Of a DNA stretch of 64,000 nucleotides, positions 46,615-59,100 are shown piece after piece (the first letter of the stretch is position 1; every line of letters begins with the position of its first letter). A program made the translations under genes and the position numbers. The notes beneath the pieces were generated by a model, which saw only the letters and a list, made by a program, of their open reading frames with translations, had not been told where the DNA came from and did not search any database. Origin of the DNA: Lepraria neglecta (taxonomy: Eukaryota > Ascomycota > Lecanoromycetes > Lecanorales > Stereocaulaceae); NCBI GenBank assembly GCA_033220425.1, contig CM065650.1, forward strand, positions 3,286,001 to 3,350,000, given 5' to 3'.

Positions 46615-47560
46615 ATAATAGATTATCGCGACATTCGGAGCAATTCCGCACTTGTAGCCAATTAGAACATCCCTTTAGAGCTGCATTTCCTCTCTCGGCT
46701 AGCGCCTTCAACTACCAAAACTTGAATACGCTGCGCACTTCTTCGCAGTAATGCCCCGCGCCACATACGTCATATGATATCGAGATGATTTCATAAGTTT
46801 TAAAGTCAATCATTAGCTTGCTTGCGCATCAAGAATTTTTAGAATCGGCCCATTTGCGCAATAGTTATGAGCAAAAGAAGCGTTTTCGCCATGTTTTGCT
46901 AGTACCGCGAGCTCGGTGGCAAATGCCAAGCATTGAGCTGAATGCGCACCGTAACTTCTTTGCAGTACTTCCCCGCGCCACATACGTCATATGATATCGA
47001 GATGATTTCATCAGTTTTGGAACCAAGCATGCGCTTTCCAACACCGTCGAAATTTTCAAAATCGGTCCATTTGCGCAAAAGTTATGAGCAAAAGAAGCGT
47101 TTTCGCCATGTTTTACAGGCGGTACCAGATGCCAAGCACTGAGCTTGGCACCCCCGGACCCTGGAACATCAAAAGTTGAATGCGCACCGCAACTTCTTCG
47201 CAGCAATGCCCCGCGCCACATACGTCATATGATATCATCATAATTTCATAAGTTTTGGAACCAGGCATGCGCTTTCCAACGCGGTTCGAATTTTGAAATT
47301 TGGCTAAGGTTTGGCTAAGGAAAGCTCAAAAAACATGTTTTTGCCTGCGGACTTCCCTGAAGCTACCCCCGCAGCCGCCCCCGACGCACTAATATACTAA
47401 ATCTTTAATAAGTTTTGCCCTATTAGGATTAGGGCTTAACTTTATGTATATAAAATATACTATAAATAGAGGGCTTTCTAATTCCGCTTAAATCTTCTAA
47501 ATCGAGTATAAAATAAGCGAGATATAGTAGGTTTTACGGTAATCTTCTGTGAAGATTACG
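46615..47560. other. Foreign insert of ordinary composition within remnant D
   Basis: About 0.95 kb interrupts the RT region. Most of it (46.62-47.40 kb) has normal GC and CA/TG content, in strong contrast to its surroundings. It contains the tandem repeat given separately. The right part (47.40-47.56 kb) is AT-rich and ends near a GTAATCTTC/GAAGATTAC hairpin. Ends are approximate and no convincing terminal inverted repeats were found. Confidence 0.6.
46731..47300. repeat. Tandem repeat, unit about 235 bp, 2.5 copies
   Basis: Three consecutive copies begin near 46731, 46939 and 47174 and share GCCCCGCGCCACATACGTCA, TATGATATC, ATTTCATAAGTTTT and, in the first two, GAGCAAAAGAAGCGTTTTCG. The third copy is cut short. 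The short open frames crossing it merely follow the repeat. Confidence 0.88.
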
Positions 47561-48679
47561 GGCACTAACTTGTACCTTAATAATATCCTTATCTATAGTA
47601 AGACGAAGAAAGAGTATATAAACTATATCCGCCTAGTACTTATAAAGCTCCGATAGGCTAGTCTATAAGTCGATATCTATAAGTATAAATTCTACGTCTA
47701 AGAAATAATATTCCTAGGCGTAATACTATTAACGGAAGGATTAAGGATAGACCTAAAGAAGATATAGGTTGTTCTAGAGTAGCCTACCCCTACGTTACTA
47801 AAATAGGTATAAGGTTTTATTAGCTTCTATAACTTCTACTAATAGTTTATTTAAGACTTCTCGAAAATTATCTAACTAATAATAAAACTAACCTAAAAGG
47901 ATACCCTATTTAAATAGTTATCCGCTTATTAGTCCTCTTTTAATAGCCTAAAGGAGAAGATTACCTTAGCTCTAGTACTATACTACTACGACCGTAGTAG
48001 AAAGGCGGTACTAGAGATAGACTTATCGGATTATATTAATAGTAGTATACTATCCCAAGAAGACGATAAGGGAGACCTCTACCCCGTAGCCTTCTATAGT
48101 AAAAATATACTACTCGCGAAGTATAACTATAAGATCTATAATAAGGAACTACTCGCTATTATCCGTTACTTCGAGTATTAGTACTCTAAACTTAAGTCTA
48201 CCGATATACTAATTAAGGTAGTTATAGACTATAAAGGCCTTGAGTATTTTATAAATACTAAGGAACTATCCTACTATCAGGCCCGATAGTCTAAGAAACT
48301 AGTAGGCTATAACTTCAAGATTAGATATCGCCCCGGACGGAAGAATGAGCGCGCTGATACGTTAACTAGAATACTAGGTTCTACCCTAGTAGGCTAAGAC
48401 GATACGTATATCAAATACTAATATTAAACCATCCTGACGCTAGACCGTCTAGATATCGCTCCTATAGAGCTAGGTAATAATATAAGGGAGGACTTAGTAT
48501 ACTAAGAGGTCTTTAAGGCAAACAAGTTAGATAAAGGATACTTAGATTACTATACTATAGTTAAAAAAGGAGTAAAGGTATAGAAAGGGATTCCTCTATA
48601 AAATTGCTCGATTAAGTAAGGTACCCTCTATAAAGATAATATATTATAGGTATCTAAGGACGAACGGCTACTCGCAAGG

Positions 48680-48702
48680 TGTAATACCAACTATTATATT
48701 AG
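48680..48702 (+). mobile_element. 23-bp stub of an element B LTR
   Basis: The bases after 48680 match the first 23 positions of the 452-bp B LTR with one difference, and the match stops exactly where the C LTR begins. Confidence 0.75.
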
Positions 48703-48939
48703 TGTCAGGTGGCCAGTATAGAGCGAATTATATAGGTATTGATTAACTAAGATAACTAAGCTAAAGGAGAAGAAGGAGTATATATACACGATATTTAGTA
48801 TTACTTCTAGTGCTAAGCCACTACGCGGGCTGAGATGTACGCAGTCGTACTAAGAAGTACTATTAAAGCCTGCTATATATACAACGATTGAGGCTTGCGA
48901 TGCGACAGTAGCTGCCATGTATACGCGCTCGCAATATCA
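48703..48939 (-). repeat. Element C 3' LTR (237 bp, minus orientation)
   Basis: Read on the minus strand it runs TGATATTGCGAG to GGCCACCTGACA and is directly preceded by a purine tract (GAGAGGGGG, 48940-48948). The same family is represented by the solo LTR at 36809-37013. Confidence 0.82.
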
Positions 48940-49115
48940 CCCCCTCTCTATTAAGCGACGCCTACGGCGCTAGTAATAGAGCAGTTTCCTTATATAGGGT
49001 TCTTATTGGACCGGAGGCGGCGGAGGGTAGCGAGTTTAGGCTTCTATAGGTATTTCCTATAGAATTCAGCGACTACCTTAGCCGCTACATCGAATTCGCT
49101 ATCATCCGCGTTATA

Positions 49116-49340
49116 TATAAGGGCCGACCATGGAGATGCTAGACCAGGTTCGGGAGACTATCCCTCTAGTACGGCTATACGATAGCGTAAGTCGTATAGT
49201 GGATCGGCTTGATACGAGGGTGCAATCTCCCTCGATAAATGTATTGTCTCTAAGGACTCCTACCTGAGTTCCTTAGGATTCAGTCTATCTAGTAGTAAAT
49301 CTACCAGTTGCTTAGTCACGTATACCTAGACCCCGTTATA
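49116..49340 (+). repeat. Element E 5' LTR (225 bp)
   Basis: It runs from TATAAGGGCCGAC to CCCCGTTATA (ancestral TG...CA ends are likely). It aligns without gaps to 55253-55477, with about 16 differences counted by eye, all transitions. Confidence 0.93.
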
Positions 49341-50741
49341 TTTCTGAATCCTGAAACTCTCGCTATTATCGACACGATAGTAAGGGGGGTATACCCGTCT
49401 AATAACCGACCAACGCTATAACTACCGTTACTACTACCTACCGATTAACGCCGGCGTCGAGCTAGTCAGTCAAAATTCGAATCGAATATCGAATCGAATA
49501 GTTAACTACAAGTTATAATAGCTTCCTTAGCGGGAGTAAGATAATAACTTAGATCGGATCCTAGCGATAGTACGCTTAGAGGAGCCGACGCAGGCGAAGA
49601 AGCCGGTACTAGTACAATACAGATAAATACTAAGGAGTATACGACGTTTCAGGCCTATTAGATACACCGTTAATAGGCCTTATTAAGTTTCGAGATATAA
49701 GGGATAGTAAAGAGATTAATCCTAAGCCTGAAGATAAAAGACCTAAAGCTATATAAAGGTAATACCCCGGAGGAACTAGACGACTTTCTATATAAATATA
49801 AGTATTAGTTTAATACTAAGGGCTTTAAGCAAGAAGACCCCGAAGGCGAGATACTAGTAGGCTAAGTATATTAAAGGGAGGAAATAAAGAAGAAAGTTGC
49901 TTACGCTATAGGCTTCCTAGAGGATAGAGCTAAGACTAACTAGAAGTCTTAGTTACTATAGTTCCCGGTAGGGGCTAACTCGTAGATATATTTCAAGATA
50001 TTATTATATAAGTTCCTTAAGGGTGATAAAGATAAGGCGTATACCGAAGGTAGCTAGAAACTAGTAAACGCAAGGTAGCGAAAGGGCGATTCAGTTAATA
50101 AGTATTATAACTATATATACAAGCTATATATTCGCCTTAGGGCCCTTAATAGAGAATAATCTTTTACTAATTAATAATTCTTCGACTACTTCTAAGTATA
50201 ACTACTTTAGGAGTATAGGATAAAGCTAGACGAGCTAATTCCTAGGCCAAAGACTATATACGAACTATTATATTAGGTTTACTAATATAAGAAAATAGTA
50301 AGAATATATACGTAGAAGGACGGATAGAGAGATAAGTCTCGTCCTAAGGGGTCTACGAAACCCTAAGTTTCGAAGAAGGATAATAAATCTAACTAAATAG
50401 CTAATTATAATTAGAAGAAGGGTCGTAATAGTAAGAAGGACTTAGGTAATAAGCCTCCCTTCGTTATATAGAAGGATAAATTATCTAAAGATATCCGGGA
50501 CCGCCGGTAGAAAGATTAGGCGTACTTTAAATACAGGTTATCTAGATATAAGATATACGATTATATAGCAAAGGAATAAATATTATATAATACCTAAGTA
50601 ATACTCGATATAGTAAAAAATAAGTAGGTATAGTAATAGCTCCGACCGCTATATCTATACGAGGAGTAATTATAATAACTCCCCCCGTCGATAAATCCGA
50701 GCTAATAGATATCTTATTAGATAACGCTAGTTCGAGTTAGA

Positions 50742-50806
50742 ATATCGAGTCGAATACCGAGTCGAATATCGAATTAAATACCGAGTCGAATATTAAATCG
50801 AATACC
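50742..50806 (+). repeat. Short tandem repeat of GTCGAATAYCGA
   Basis: Several imperfect 12-15 bp copies lie in the 5' half of element E. A related stretch of TCGAATCGAATATCG lies near 49482. Confidence 0.75.
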
Positions 50807-52378
50807 CCGCTAGCTACTAAGGTAGAACCCGTTATTAATATAAGGGTATAGGCGGTAAAGGTTCACGCTATAACCTAGCGAATCAAGGAACTATTAAAGA
50901 TAGATAGTATCTTTATTAGTAATACCCTAGTACTAAATATAAAGGGTAAGACTAAGACTTTTAGTATACTAGCAGATAGTAGTACTAAAGTAAATATTAT
51001 CAACCGTATAAGCGCCTAGAAGATAGGCTTACCGGTACTTAATACTAATATTAGGTTAAGTATAATCTATAGAGAGGCAGTGAAGATCTACGGGATATAC
51101 TATATCGAATTCTAGCAAGAGGACGAATAAGGCTAAGTCTACTACTTTTAGGATACCTTTCTCGCTATAGATATTAATACCTAAATAATTCTTGGTATAC
51201 TATAGCTAACTATAGCGAATCTAGATATTAATTAGGTTAAGAAGTTATTCCGATAGAGGATCTATACTACGGTAGTAGCTCTTATAACTACTTATCGAGT
51301 AGATATTATAGATCCGAAGGAGTTCGCTCGGCTTGCTATTAGTAAGGAAGTATACTATTTTATTATATATATACGTTAAGTAGTAAATACTAACGAGCCT
51401 CCGGTCTATAGGGATCGTCGCGTATATATTAGTCAGGTAAGTAGTACTACCACTGAGATAGTACAAATACCGCCGGAGTATAGTAAGTACTCTAACGTCT
51501 TTTCGGATAGTAGTACTATAGGGTTACTAGAGTACAGACCTGTAGATCACGCTATCGACCTTATGGACGAGTAATAGCCGCCCTATAGTTCTATCTATAA
51601 CCTGAATAAGGTAGAGCTCGAGACCTTACGAGGCTATATTGAGAGTAACCTTGCTAATAGCTTTATATAGCTATCTATATCGCCGGTAGGGTTACTAATC
51701 CTCTTTGTACAAAAGCCCGGTAGAGGTCTATACCTCTATATAGACTATTAAGGACTAAATATAATCACGATTAAGAATCAGTACCCTCTTCCCCTCGTCG
51801 GAGAATCTATTAATTACCTAGCTATAGCTAAGAGGTATACTTAATTAGATCTAACTACTATATATTACTACCTTCGTATTAAGAAGGGTAATAAGTAGAA
51901 GACTACGTTTAGAATATATTATAGTTACTTCGAGTACTAAGTCTTGCCATTTAGGCTTATAAATGCCCCTATAACGTTCTAAGTATATATTAATCAAGTA
52001 TTAGCCGAAAAGCTAGATATCTTTTATATTATTTACCTTGATAATATTCTTATTTATACGCAAGATATTAGTACTAAGTACGTCGAGGCTATAAAGTAGG
52101 TTCTAGACAAATTAAGATAGTATAGCCTATTTATTAATCTTTAGAAGTATCGTTTCGGTATAGACAAGGTATACTTCCTAGGCTATATTATTACCCCTAT
52201 AGGGGTAAGTAGAGAGGAAGACTATATCCAGTCAGTTAAGAACTAGCCAGAACTGAAATCTATTCGAGAGATTCAGGTCTTCGTAGGCTTTGCGAATTTC
52301 TATCGCAGGTTTATTAAGGGGTTTAGTTATATTACGGCTCCTCTAATAGAGTTAATAAAGATATTACTACCTAAAAGA

Positions 52379-52600
52379 GATATAGACTTATACGCCCGAG
52401 TAGTCTCTAATATATAGAGAAGTATAGATATTATATTTAGAGGTATAGTATAGAGGGATACAAATATTATATCTAAAGGCACCCTAGATATAGACTCGTA
52501 CGCCCGAGTAGTCTTTAAAGGTATAGACTCGTATACCCGAGTAGCCACTAAAGATATAGACTTATACGCCCGAGTAGTCTTTAATATATAGAGGGATATA
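52379..52600 (+). repeat. Tandem repeat TATAGACTYRTACGCCCGAG, about 33-bp unit
   Basis: Four imperfect copies occur near 52381, 52492, 52525 and 52557, with longer spacing after the first. The array sits between the RT and RNase H parts of element E. The minus-strand open frame through it is only the repeat read backwards. Confidence 0.8.
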
Positions 52601-55252
52601 ATTACTATATCTAGAGGTACTAAGATAAACGAAAAGAGCTCTAAGAGTCTATTTATTCTTATATCTAAGGTAAAGAAGGCCTTTAAAGATTTAAAGATAG
52701 CTTTTACTACTATACCGGTACTAAGGTACTTTAACTCGGAACTACCAATATAGGTAGAGACTAATATATCAGGCTATACCATTAGTAGTATCCTGAGTTA
52801 GTTATATAGTAAAGTTTGGTACCTAGTAGTATACTACTTACGCAAATAAATTCTAGTAGAGACCCGGTACGACACGTATGATAAAGAACTATTAGCTATT
52901 ATTAAGTTATTTAAATACTAGCGCTACTACTACGAGGGTAGCAGGTATAAAACTCAGGTCTTAACAGATTATTATAATCTCAAGAGATTTATAAGTACTA
53001 TATAACTAAATAGTTATTAGATTCGTTAGGTACAAGAACTAAGTCGCTACGACTTTACTATCGAATATCGTCAGGGGAAATATAATCCCGCGGACCTACT
53101 AAGTTGGATCCCTGACTACGAGTAGGATAATAGTGTCACCGAACGAGAGAACTATTATCTACTTAATAAGCTAAAGTATACCCTGCAAGAGTTCCGTACT
53201 ATAGGGCAGTCTACTTTTATAGCAGGCTGCTTTTAGATACTTATTACCGGTACTAACAGGGTACCCGGTATATATAGATAGTAGGCCTAAATACGAGCTA
53301 CTATTATAATCGAAGACCCTATAGGCGACTCCGTTAAGGATTAGTCTTTTAATAATTAACTCGAAGAGTTAACTCTTAAAGATAATTATACGAGGAACGT
53401 TATAGAATAATTGAAGAAATCTATAATTAACTCTCTAAGCGGCCTAAGTAGCTAACCCTATAGTCTCGCTAGAGGTAGACTATACTATAAGGGACGAATA
53501 TATATTCCTGAGGTATTGCGAGATATTATTATAGAACGCTATTATAATAGTCCGCTAGTAGGCTATTTCGGTACTAAGAAGACTTAAGTACTTATTTAAT
53601 ACAAGTACTTCTAGCCGAAGCTTGCCAAGGATATAAGCGAATACGTCGCTATATACTCTATATATACTATAACCAAGTTATCAAGGCACAAACCGTATAG
53701 CAAGTTAATACCCTTACTAGTCCCTACTTATAAATAGAAGGATATATTATTAGACTTCGTAACTAGGCTACCCCTATCGAAAGATTGGCGTAGGTATATA
53801 TACGACTCGATCCTTATAATCGTAGATCGTCTTATAAAGATATTATATTATATAGCGGTAGACAAGACGCTCGACGCTAAGTAGTTCGCCTAGATACTAA
53901 TTAAGAACCTAGTTTGCTATTATAGATTACCGGACTCTATAGTAATAGACCGTGGGTTACTATTCACCTCTTAGTTCTAGTCTAGCCTTATATATTTCCT
54001 AGGGGTAAGATATCGCCTCTCGATAGCTTTTCACCCTTAGACCGATAGCTAGACTAAGCGATAGAATAGTACTATAGAATAATACTTACGAGCGTTCGTC
54101 TACTGGGAGCAGGATAACTAGGTATAGTAGTTACCTATAGCGGAGTTTGCTTATAATAATATAAAGAACTCTACTACTAGTATATCGCTATTCGAGGCTA
54201 ACCTTGGCTATAGTCTAAGGATATCTTGGGACGAGGAAATCGATCCGAAATCTCGTTCTCGCGCCGTAGTTAATAATATAAAATACTTATTTACACTAAT
54301 AGGCGTATATAAGGATACTATCTTGGCTGTATATTAATTATAAGTAGAGTTCGCTAATAGATATTAGAAGCTATAAGACTATAAAGTCGGTAACCGCGTT
54401 TAGTTAAATACTAAATATATAAAGATAAAGCGAAATAGGAAGCTAGAGTTCAAGAAATTCGGTCTATTCCTTATTATAGACGTTATCGGCTTATAGTTAT
54501 ACCGACTAAAGCTACCGGATAGCTAGCGAATTTATAATATATTCTATATATCCTTACTAGAAAAGGACTCTTTAAAGTAGAGGGAGATAAGCTAAAGCCT
54601 AGAGGATATAGAATTCGACAAGGGCGATATATAGGACTATATTATTACTGGCGTTATAGATAGTATAATTTTCGAACCTAGCGAGGATAGTAAGATAGGA
54701 GGCCTATACTATTAAATCTATTAGGAAGGTTATCCTAATTTAGAGGATACTTAGGAACCCTTTAAGAGGGTCTCTTATCTACGGAAGCTATTAGGAAAGT
54801 TTTATAAGGAATACCCTAATAGGCCTATAGTAGAATTAGTAGCTACCGGAAGGAGGCTATAACGATATATTCTAAAGAGACCTATATCTATAAATAAGGG
54901 TAAGGGTATAAGAAAGCGTTAATATCTATAGCGATACTATAACCGATAGTACTCTTTTATCTATTTTCCTACCTACTAGGGAGGTTTTTATAGTTTTAAT
55001 AAGACTAAGGCGTCGCGTAAGACAGAAGGATTAAAGTTCGAAAGATATCGATCTAACTAATCGACTCGGACTTCGAGTCGGATCTCGTCTACTCGGCAGT
55101 TGTCTAATAATTACTAGCGTATTAGTATAATATCTATATAATAGGGTATCGGCGTACTGTAAAGCTGCTCCGGTAGGGGTAGCTAATTACTATTATTCTT
55201 CTTCCTACGCTTACTACCTTATAGGAGCTTATCTTAGAAAAGAGAGGATAAT

Positions 55253-55477
55253 TATAAGGGCCGACTATAGAGATACTAGATCAGGTTCGGGAGACTATCC
55301 CTCTAGTGCGGCTATACGATAGCGCAAGTCGTATAGTAGATCGGCTTGATACGAGGGTGCAATCTCCCTCGATAAATATATTGTCTCTGAGGACTCCTAC
55401 CTAAGTTCCTTAGGATTTAGTCTATCTAGTAGCAAATCCACCAGTTGCTTAGTTACGTATACCTAGACCCTATTATA
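55253..55477 (+). repeat. Element E 3' LTR (225 bp)
   Basis: This is the partner of 49116-49340, followed by the TTATA duplication. Confidence 0.93.
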
Positions 55478-56100
55478 TTATACTAGTCCAGATCCCTATC
55501 TTTATAGCCTCGCTATTTAATACGGTATTTTAATCGCCTATAGTCCATCTTAGCGTCGAGGATATTATCTACCTTATATTACTCCGTTCTATCTACTATA
55601 ACTAGTCTAGATACGCCCGTCTTTTAACTAAGTAATAGGTCCTAGGAAGCCTTCCGCAAGAGGCTCGGATAGAAAACGTTATAGATCTTCATCGTCGGCG
55701 CCAATTGTAGCCTATAGGAATAGCCTACTTGTTCAACTATAGGGAAGGGTCCTAGTATCTTATCATCCAGCTTTCTTAACGGCCTTACTATTCTAATATT
55801 CTTGCTTAATAGAAATACAAGGTCGCTAGATTTATAGCTTCATCGCGCTTTCCCAAAAGATTATATCATTAGCGTCACAGCTAGTTTTGCGCTATCAGCA
55901 GGCCGTATAGCGATTAGGGTCTATATCCCATATCGATTGCGGACCGAGAAATTAGCCAAATTAGTAACTCGAGGTTGCCGACAGCAGCATCTGCAACCTT
56001 AAATTGCTGCGCTAGGCGCCTATAACATTAGTATTAAAAGTTGCTTTCGTGGACTAACGCTACTATTACGCATTTATTCTGGAATACGAAATATATACGC

Positions 56101-59100
56101 TTAGGTAGTATATCGATAATATTAGTAGATAAGAAGTCATCCGAGTCGGATAGTTTAGATATATCCTCCGCTATAGTAGGTATATTTAAGTTAGATATCT
56201 TATCTAGAATTAACCTATAGGTAGTATTATCCGAGCTAGGCGATTTTAAAAGATAATACGATAATCATTTTCATATTATATATTTAATAGCTATATATTC
56301 GATTGCTAATAGCTTAATTCTATCAGGCTTCCTCCCGCCCAAGCTTTATACTCTATCGATCTATTCTCTATCCCCTCCGTAGTATCCTTAGTAGCCTAGT
56401 CCTTAGGTTCTTCTCCTATTAGAATAATATTTAGATATACTATTTTATCCTCTATAATCTACCTCTCTACCGACCTACTCTACTCTTCGATATCTATAAT
56501 ACGATCCTCTTCCTAAAGACTCTTATCTACTTGTAGGCCGGCCTCCTTCTATATACGCTCGAAGTCCTATATTAAAAATACCTAGATATCTATTATCTCC
56601 GCTGAATTATTACCGAAGATAAGGGAAGCGAAAAAACTATCCTAGTTTCCAAACTCTAAATTAGTCTTGTCGAGACCCTCCTCGGGAGATAGTTCTTTAG
56701 CCTTGATTTCAGTATTAGCCGATAATATATACCTATAATCGCTTCTTATATATATCGCATATTCTTTATTATTTCTATACTCTTCTTCTTAGCCTATTAT
56801 ACTAGTATTATTTATTCCTATCTCCTCTAGAACGCTCTAAAGGTCCGGTTAATTTTTCAGATCTTCTAGGGAATCCTTGAACGTATTAGTAACTAGTAGT
56901 CGACGGTTCTTACCATACCTATTTATATAGTAGTAGTCCATTATTCGACGATAAAGTAGTCCCGTAACTATCCGCGTTTTAATTTCACCTATATCGTACT
57001 ATACCTCTATTATATATTCGAATATAGCTCAAGGTATTATTAGTATATAGGTTGTTCTTCGAGTATTAGGTTAACTTACTACTAACTAATATACCGTCCT
57101 ATCTCTTGATTCTACGGGAGCTATATTTATATTCTTCGAATATATAATAAAGCGCTATTATAACGAAAATAATAGTACTAGCGGGTAAAGGTTTCTATAG
57201 ATCCGTACTCTTATACCTGAGTCTAATAGTACTTATTCTATTAGGGAAAAAACGCGATATAGATTTATTATAATTATCGGTGCTAGAAAATAACCCTTAT
57301 CTTAGACCTATTAGCTATATATTTCGTTCTTATTTAGGAAAGAAGAATACTTATACCTTTCTCTAGATCCGCGAAAGTAAATCGTATATTAAATAGTAGG
57401 TTCGATATATTATTCTTCCGGTCCTCGACTATTAGGTATAGCTATTCTACTACTATTTTAATAGTTAATCTTATTTTCCTTATTATAAAACTTCTGAATT
57501 CGCTTAGGCTATCTATAAGCTACGAAGATATTAGCTATTACGCGGCGTTATATAAATAGGTAGGGGTTTAGGAGTAATAACCTTGCGAGCTTCTTTAGGA
57601 GTTAGTATATTACCTAAGGTATCTAGATCGCCGATAACTTGAGGCCCCTTCGTTCTTTAGAGCTTAGCCTTCTATTCTCTCTATATTTTTATTATAAGGT
57701 TATTTAGAGCTACCGGGTTATATTCTAGCTACGGTAATAGGCTATCGGTATTATTACCGCCTATAATCTTAGAGAGGAATATAGGCTTCGTTGCGTAGAA
57801 AATATATTGATATTCCCGTAAGGATTGGTATCTTTGCGCTTGGCGACGCCTAGAACTACCCTAAGTAATAGGTCCTGCCGCCTCCTCCGCGGTTACCTCC
57901 TTATAGTTATCTTTAGATTTAATATCCGATATATATATAGGTATAGGTAACGAAGTCGATAATAGTCTAGGCCTTGTCTTTTTAGATGATGGAACCCGAT
58001 CGTTAGGATTAGATAATCGTCCCGTGGTCACGGTACTAGAATTCGGCCGCTTACGCCGTGTAGGTAGTACGGTACGAGTTAGCTATCGCTATTTATATTG
58101 TACCGACTATAATAATTAGTTATTATAAGACCTATATACTAAGGTAAATATACTATTAATTCATCCTTCCGTCTACTGATTAGATTCTCTCTCGATTTTC
58201 AATATTTCTTACTAGTAGATTTGAACTTATTAGTTATTATCTATTAGGGCGTCTAGGTAGGTCGTCCGGCACGCTAGCCATTCTGCTCTATATATAAAGA
58301 TATTCGGTTTTATTATTCCTATACTATCGGCTATTTCAGCTATATTTAATAAATACACGTCTCTAATTTATTATTTACCGAGCTGCGTAGGTAGTTCCTA
58401 GTATCTATATTCCCTTGAGGACCTCGTTTTATTATATAGTTCTATATTATTTCCTTCTTTCTATATTAGCGTATTAAATATACGTATAATATCGATAGGT
58501 AACTTACGGTCTTCTTTTGGGTAATACTCGTATCGCTTTATAATACGGTATCGATTCTAGATATCAATAGCCACGTCTATTTACGCTGTACGGTCAATAG
58601 GTTATATCTATTATTATATACTAATCGTATTTATAACGGAGAAGCCTATCTTTTCCGTCTCCTAAATATAGAGTTATCTAACGGACCGAATATAGGAGTA
58701 TAGGGAAGTTATACCCCTATAACGATAGTAGGTACTAGTCTCTTCGCAGGGCTAGTTATAGGGTTATTAGAAGATATTTTAATATCCTCGACGCTGGTTA
58801 TCTTTGAAGAGACCTCTTCTTTATATATTTTTTCAGAGATATCCTTACTAAGGTTACTATTATATCTTTAACGTTTCCTAGGCTCTACTACTCCGTCGTC
58901 CCCTTCGGTACTTCTCTTAGGTTCTAGCTACTTTTCTTTAATAGCCTTAATCTACTAATATATTAATATATAGAATAAGTTACTCGGTTCGAATCGTACC
59001 TTTCGCTTATTCGCTTTGGTCTCCTAGGCTTTTCTAGTAGCTACTAGTTATTCTCCCTTTATCTTAGCTATTATTAGAAGATCTCTATTATCTATCTAAT

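Larger units (their letters stand above)
46003..48679 (+). mobile_element. Remnant D: pol part of a Ty3/Gypsy-type retroelement
   Basis: The upstream RT segment (46.0-46.6 kb) is recognisable, the RT continues after an insert at 47.56-47.9 kb, and RNase H follows at 47.9-48.4 kb. The beginning of an integrase region is cut at 48680 by a B-type LTR. No LTRs of its own are seen. It is degraded with very many breaks. Confidence 0.8.
49116..55477 (+). mobile_element. Element E: complete-length Ty3/Gypsy-type LTR retroelement fossil
   Basis: A 6362-bp unit has two 225-bp LTRs and a 5-bp TTATA duplication at 49111-49115 and 55478-55482. Parts in order, approximate: gag-like region 49.6-50.6 kb, protease 50.95-51.2, reverse transcriptase 51.5-52.3, RNase H 52.7-53.1, integrase 53.4-54.4, and a chromodomain-like end 54.6-54.8. 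It is structurally whole in outline but full of breaks, with RIP-type transitions. It is the youngest insertion in this nest. Confidence 0.92.
48703..56100 (-). mobile_element. Element C: minus-strand Ty3/Gypsy chromovirus-like fossil, split by element E
   Basis: Its left part (48703-49115) holds the 3' LTR, the purine tract and the end of a chromodomain region. Its right part begins at 55478 with the rest of the chromodomain region (about 55.48-55.6 kb) and the C-terminal part of an integrase (about 55.7-55.85 kb), both on the minus strand. Element E (49116-55477) lies between them. How far C extends beyond about 56.1 kb is unclear, and no 5' LTR was found in the window. It is heavily degraded. 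Confidence 0.72.

Noticed and set aside
46865-47221. 118-codon minus-strand frame with an internal repeat
   Set aside because: It only follows the 235-bp tandem repeat and shows no protein features.
52327-52548. 73-codon minus-strand frame with a repeated RAYESI motif
   Set aside because: It is the reverse reading of the minisatellite inside element E.
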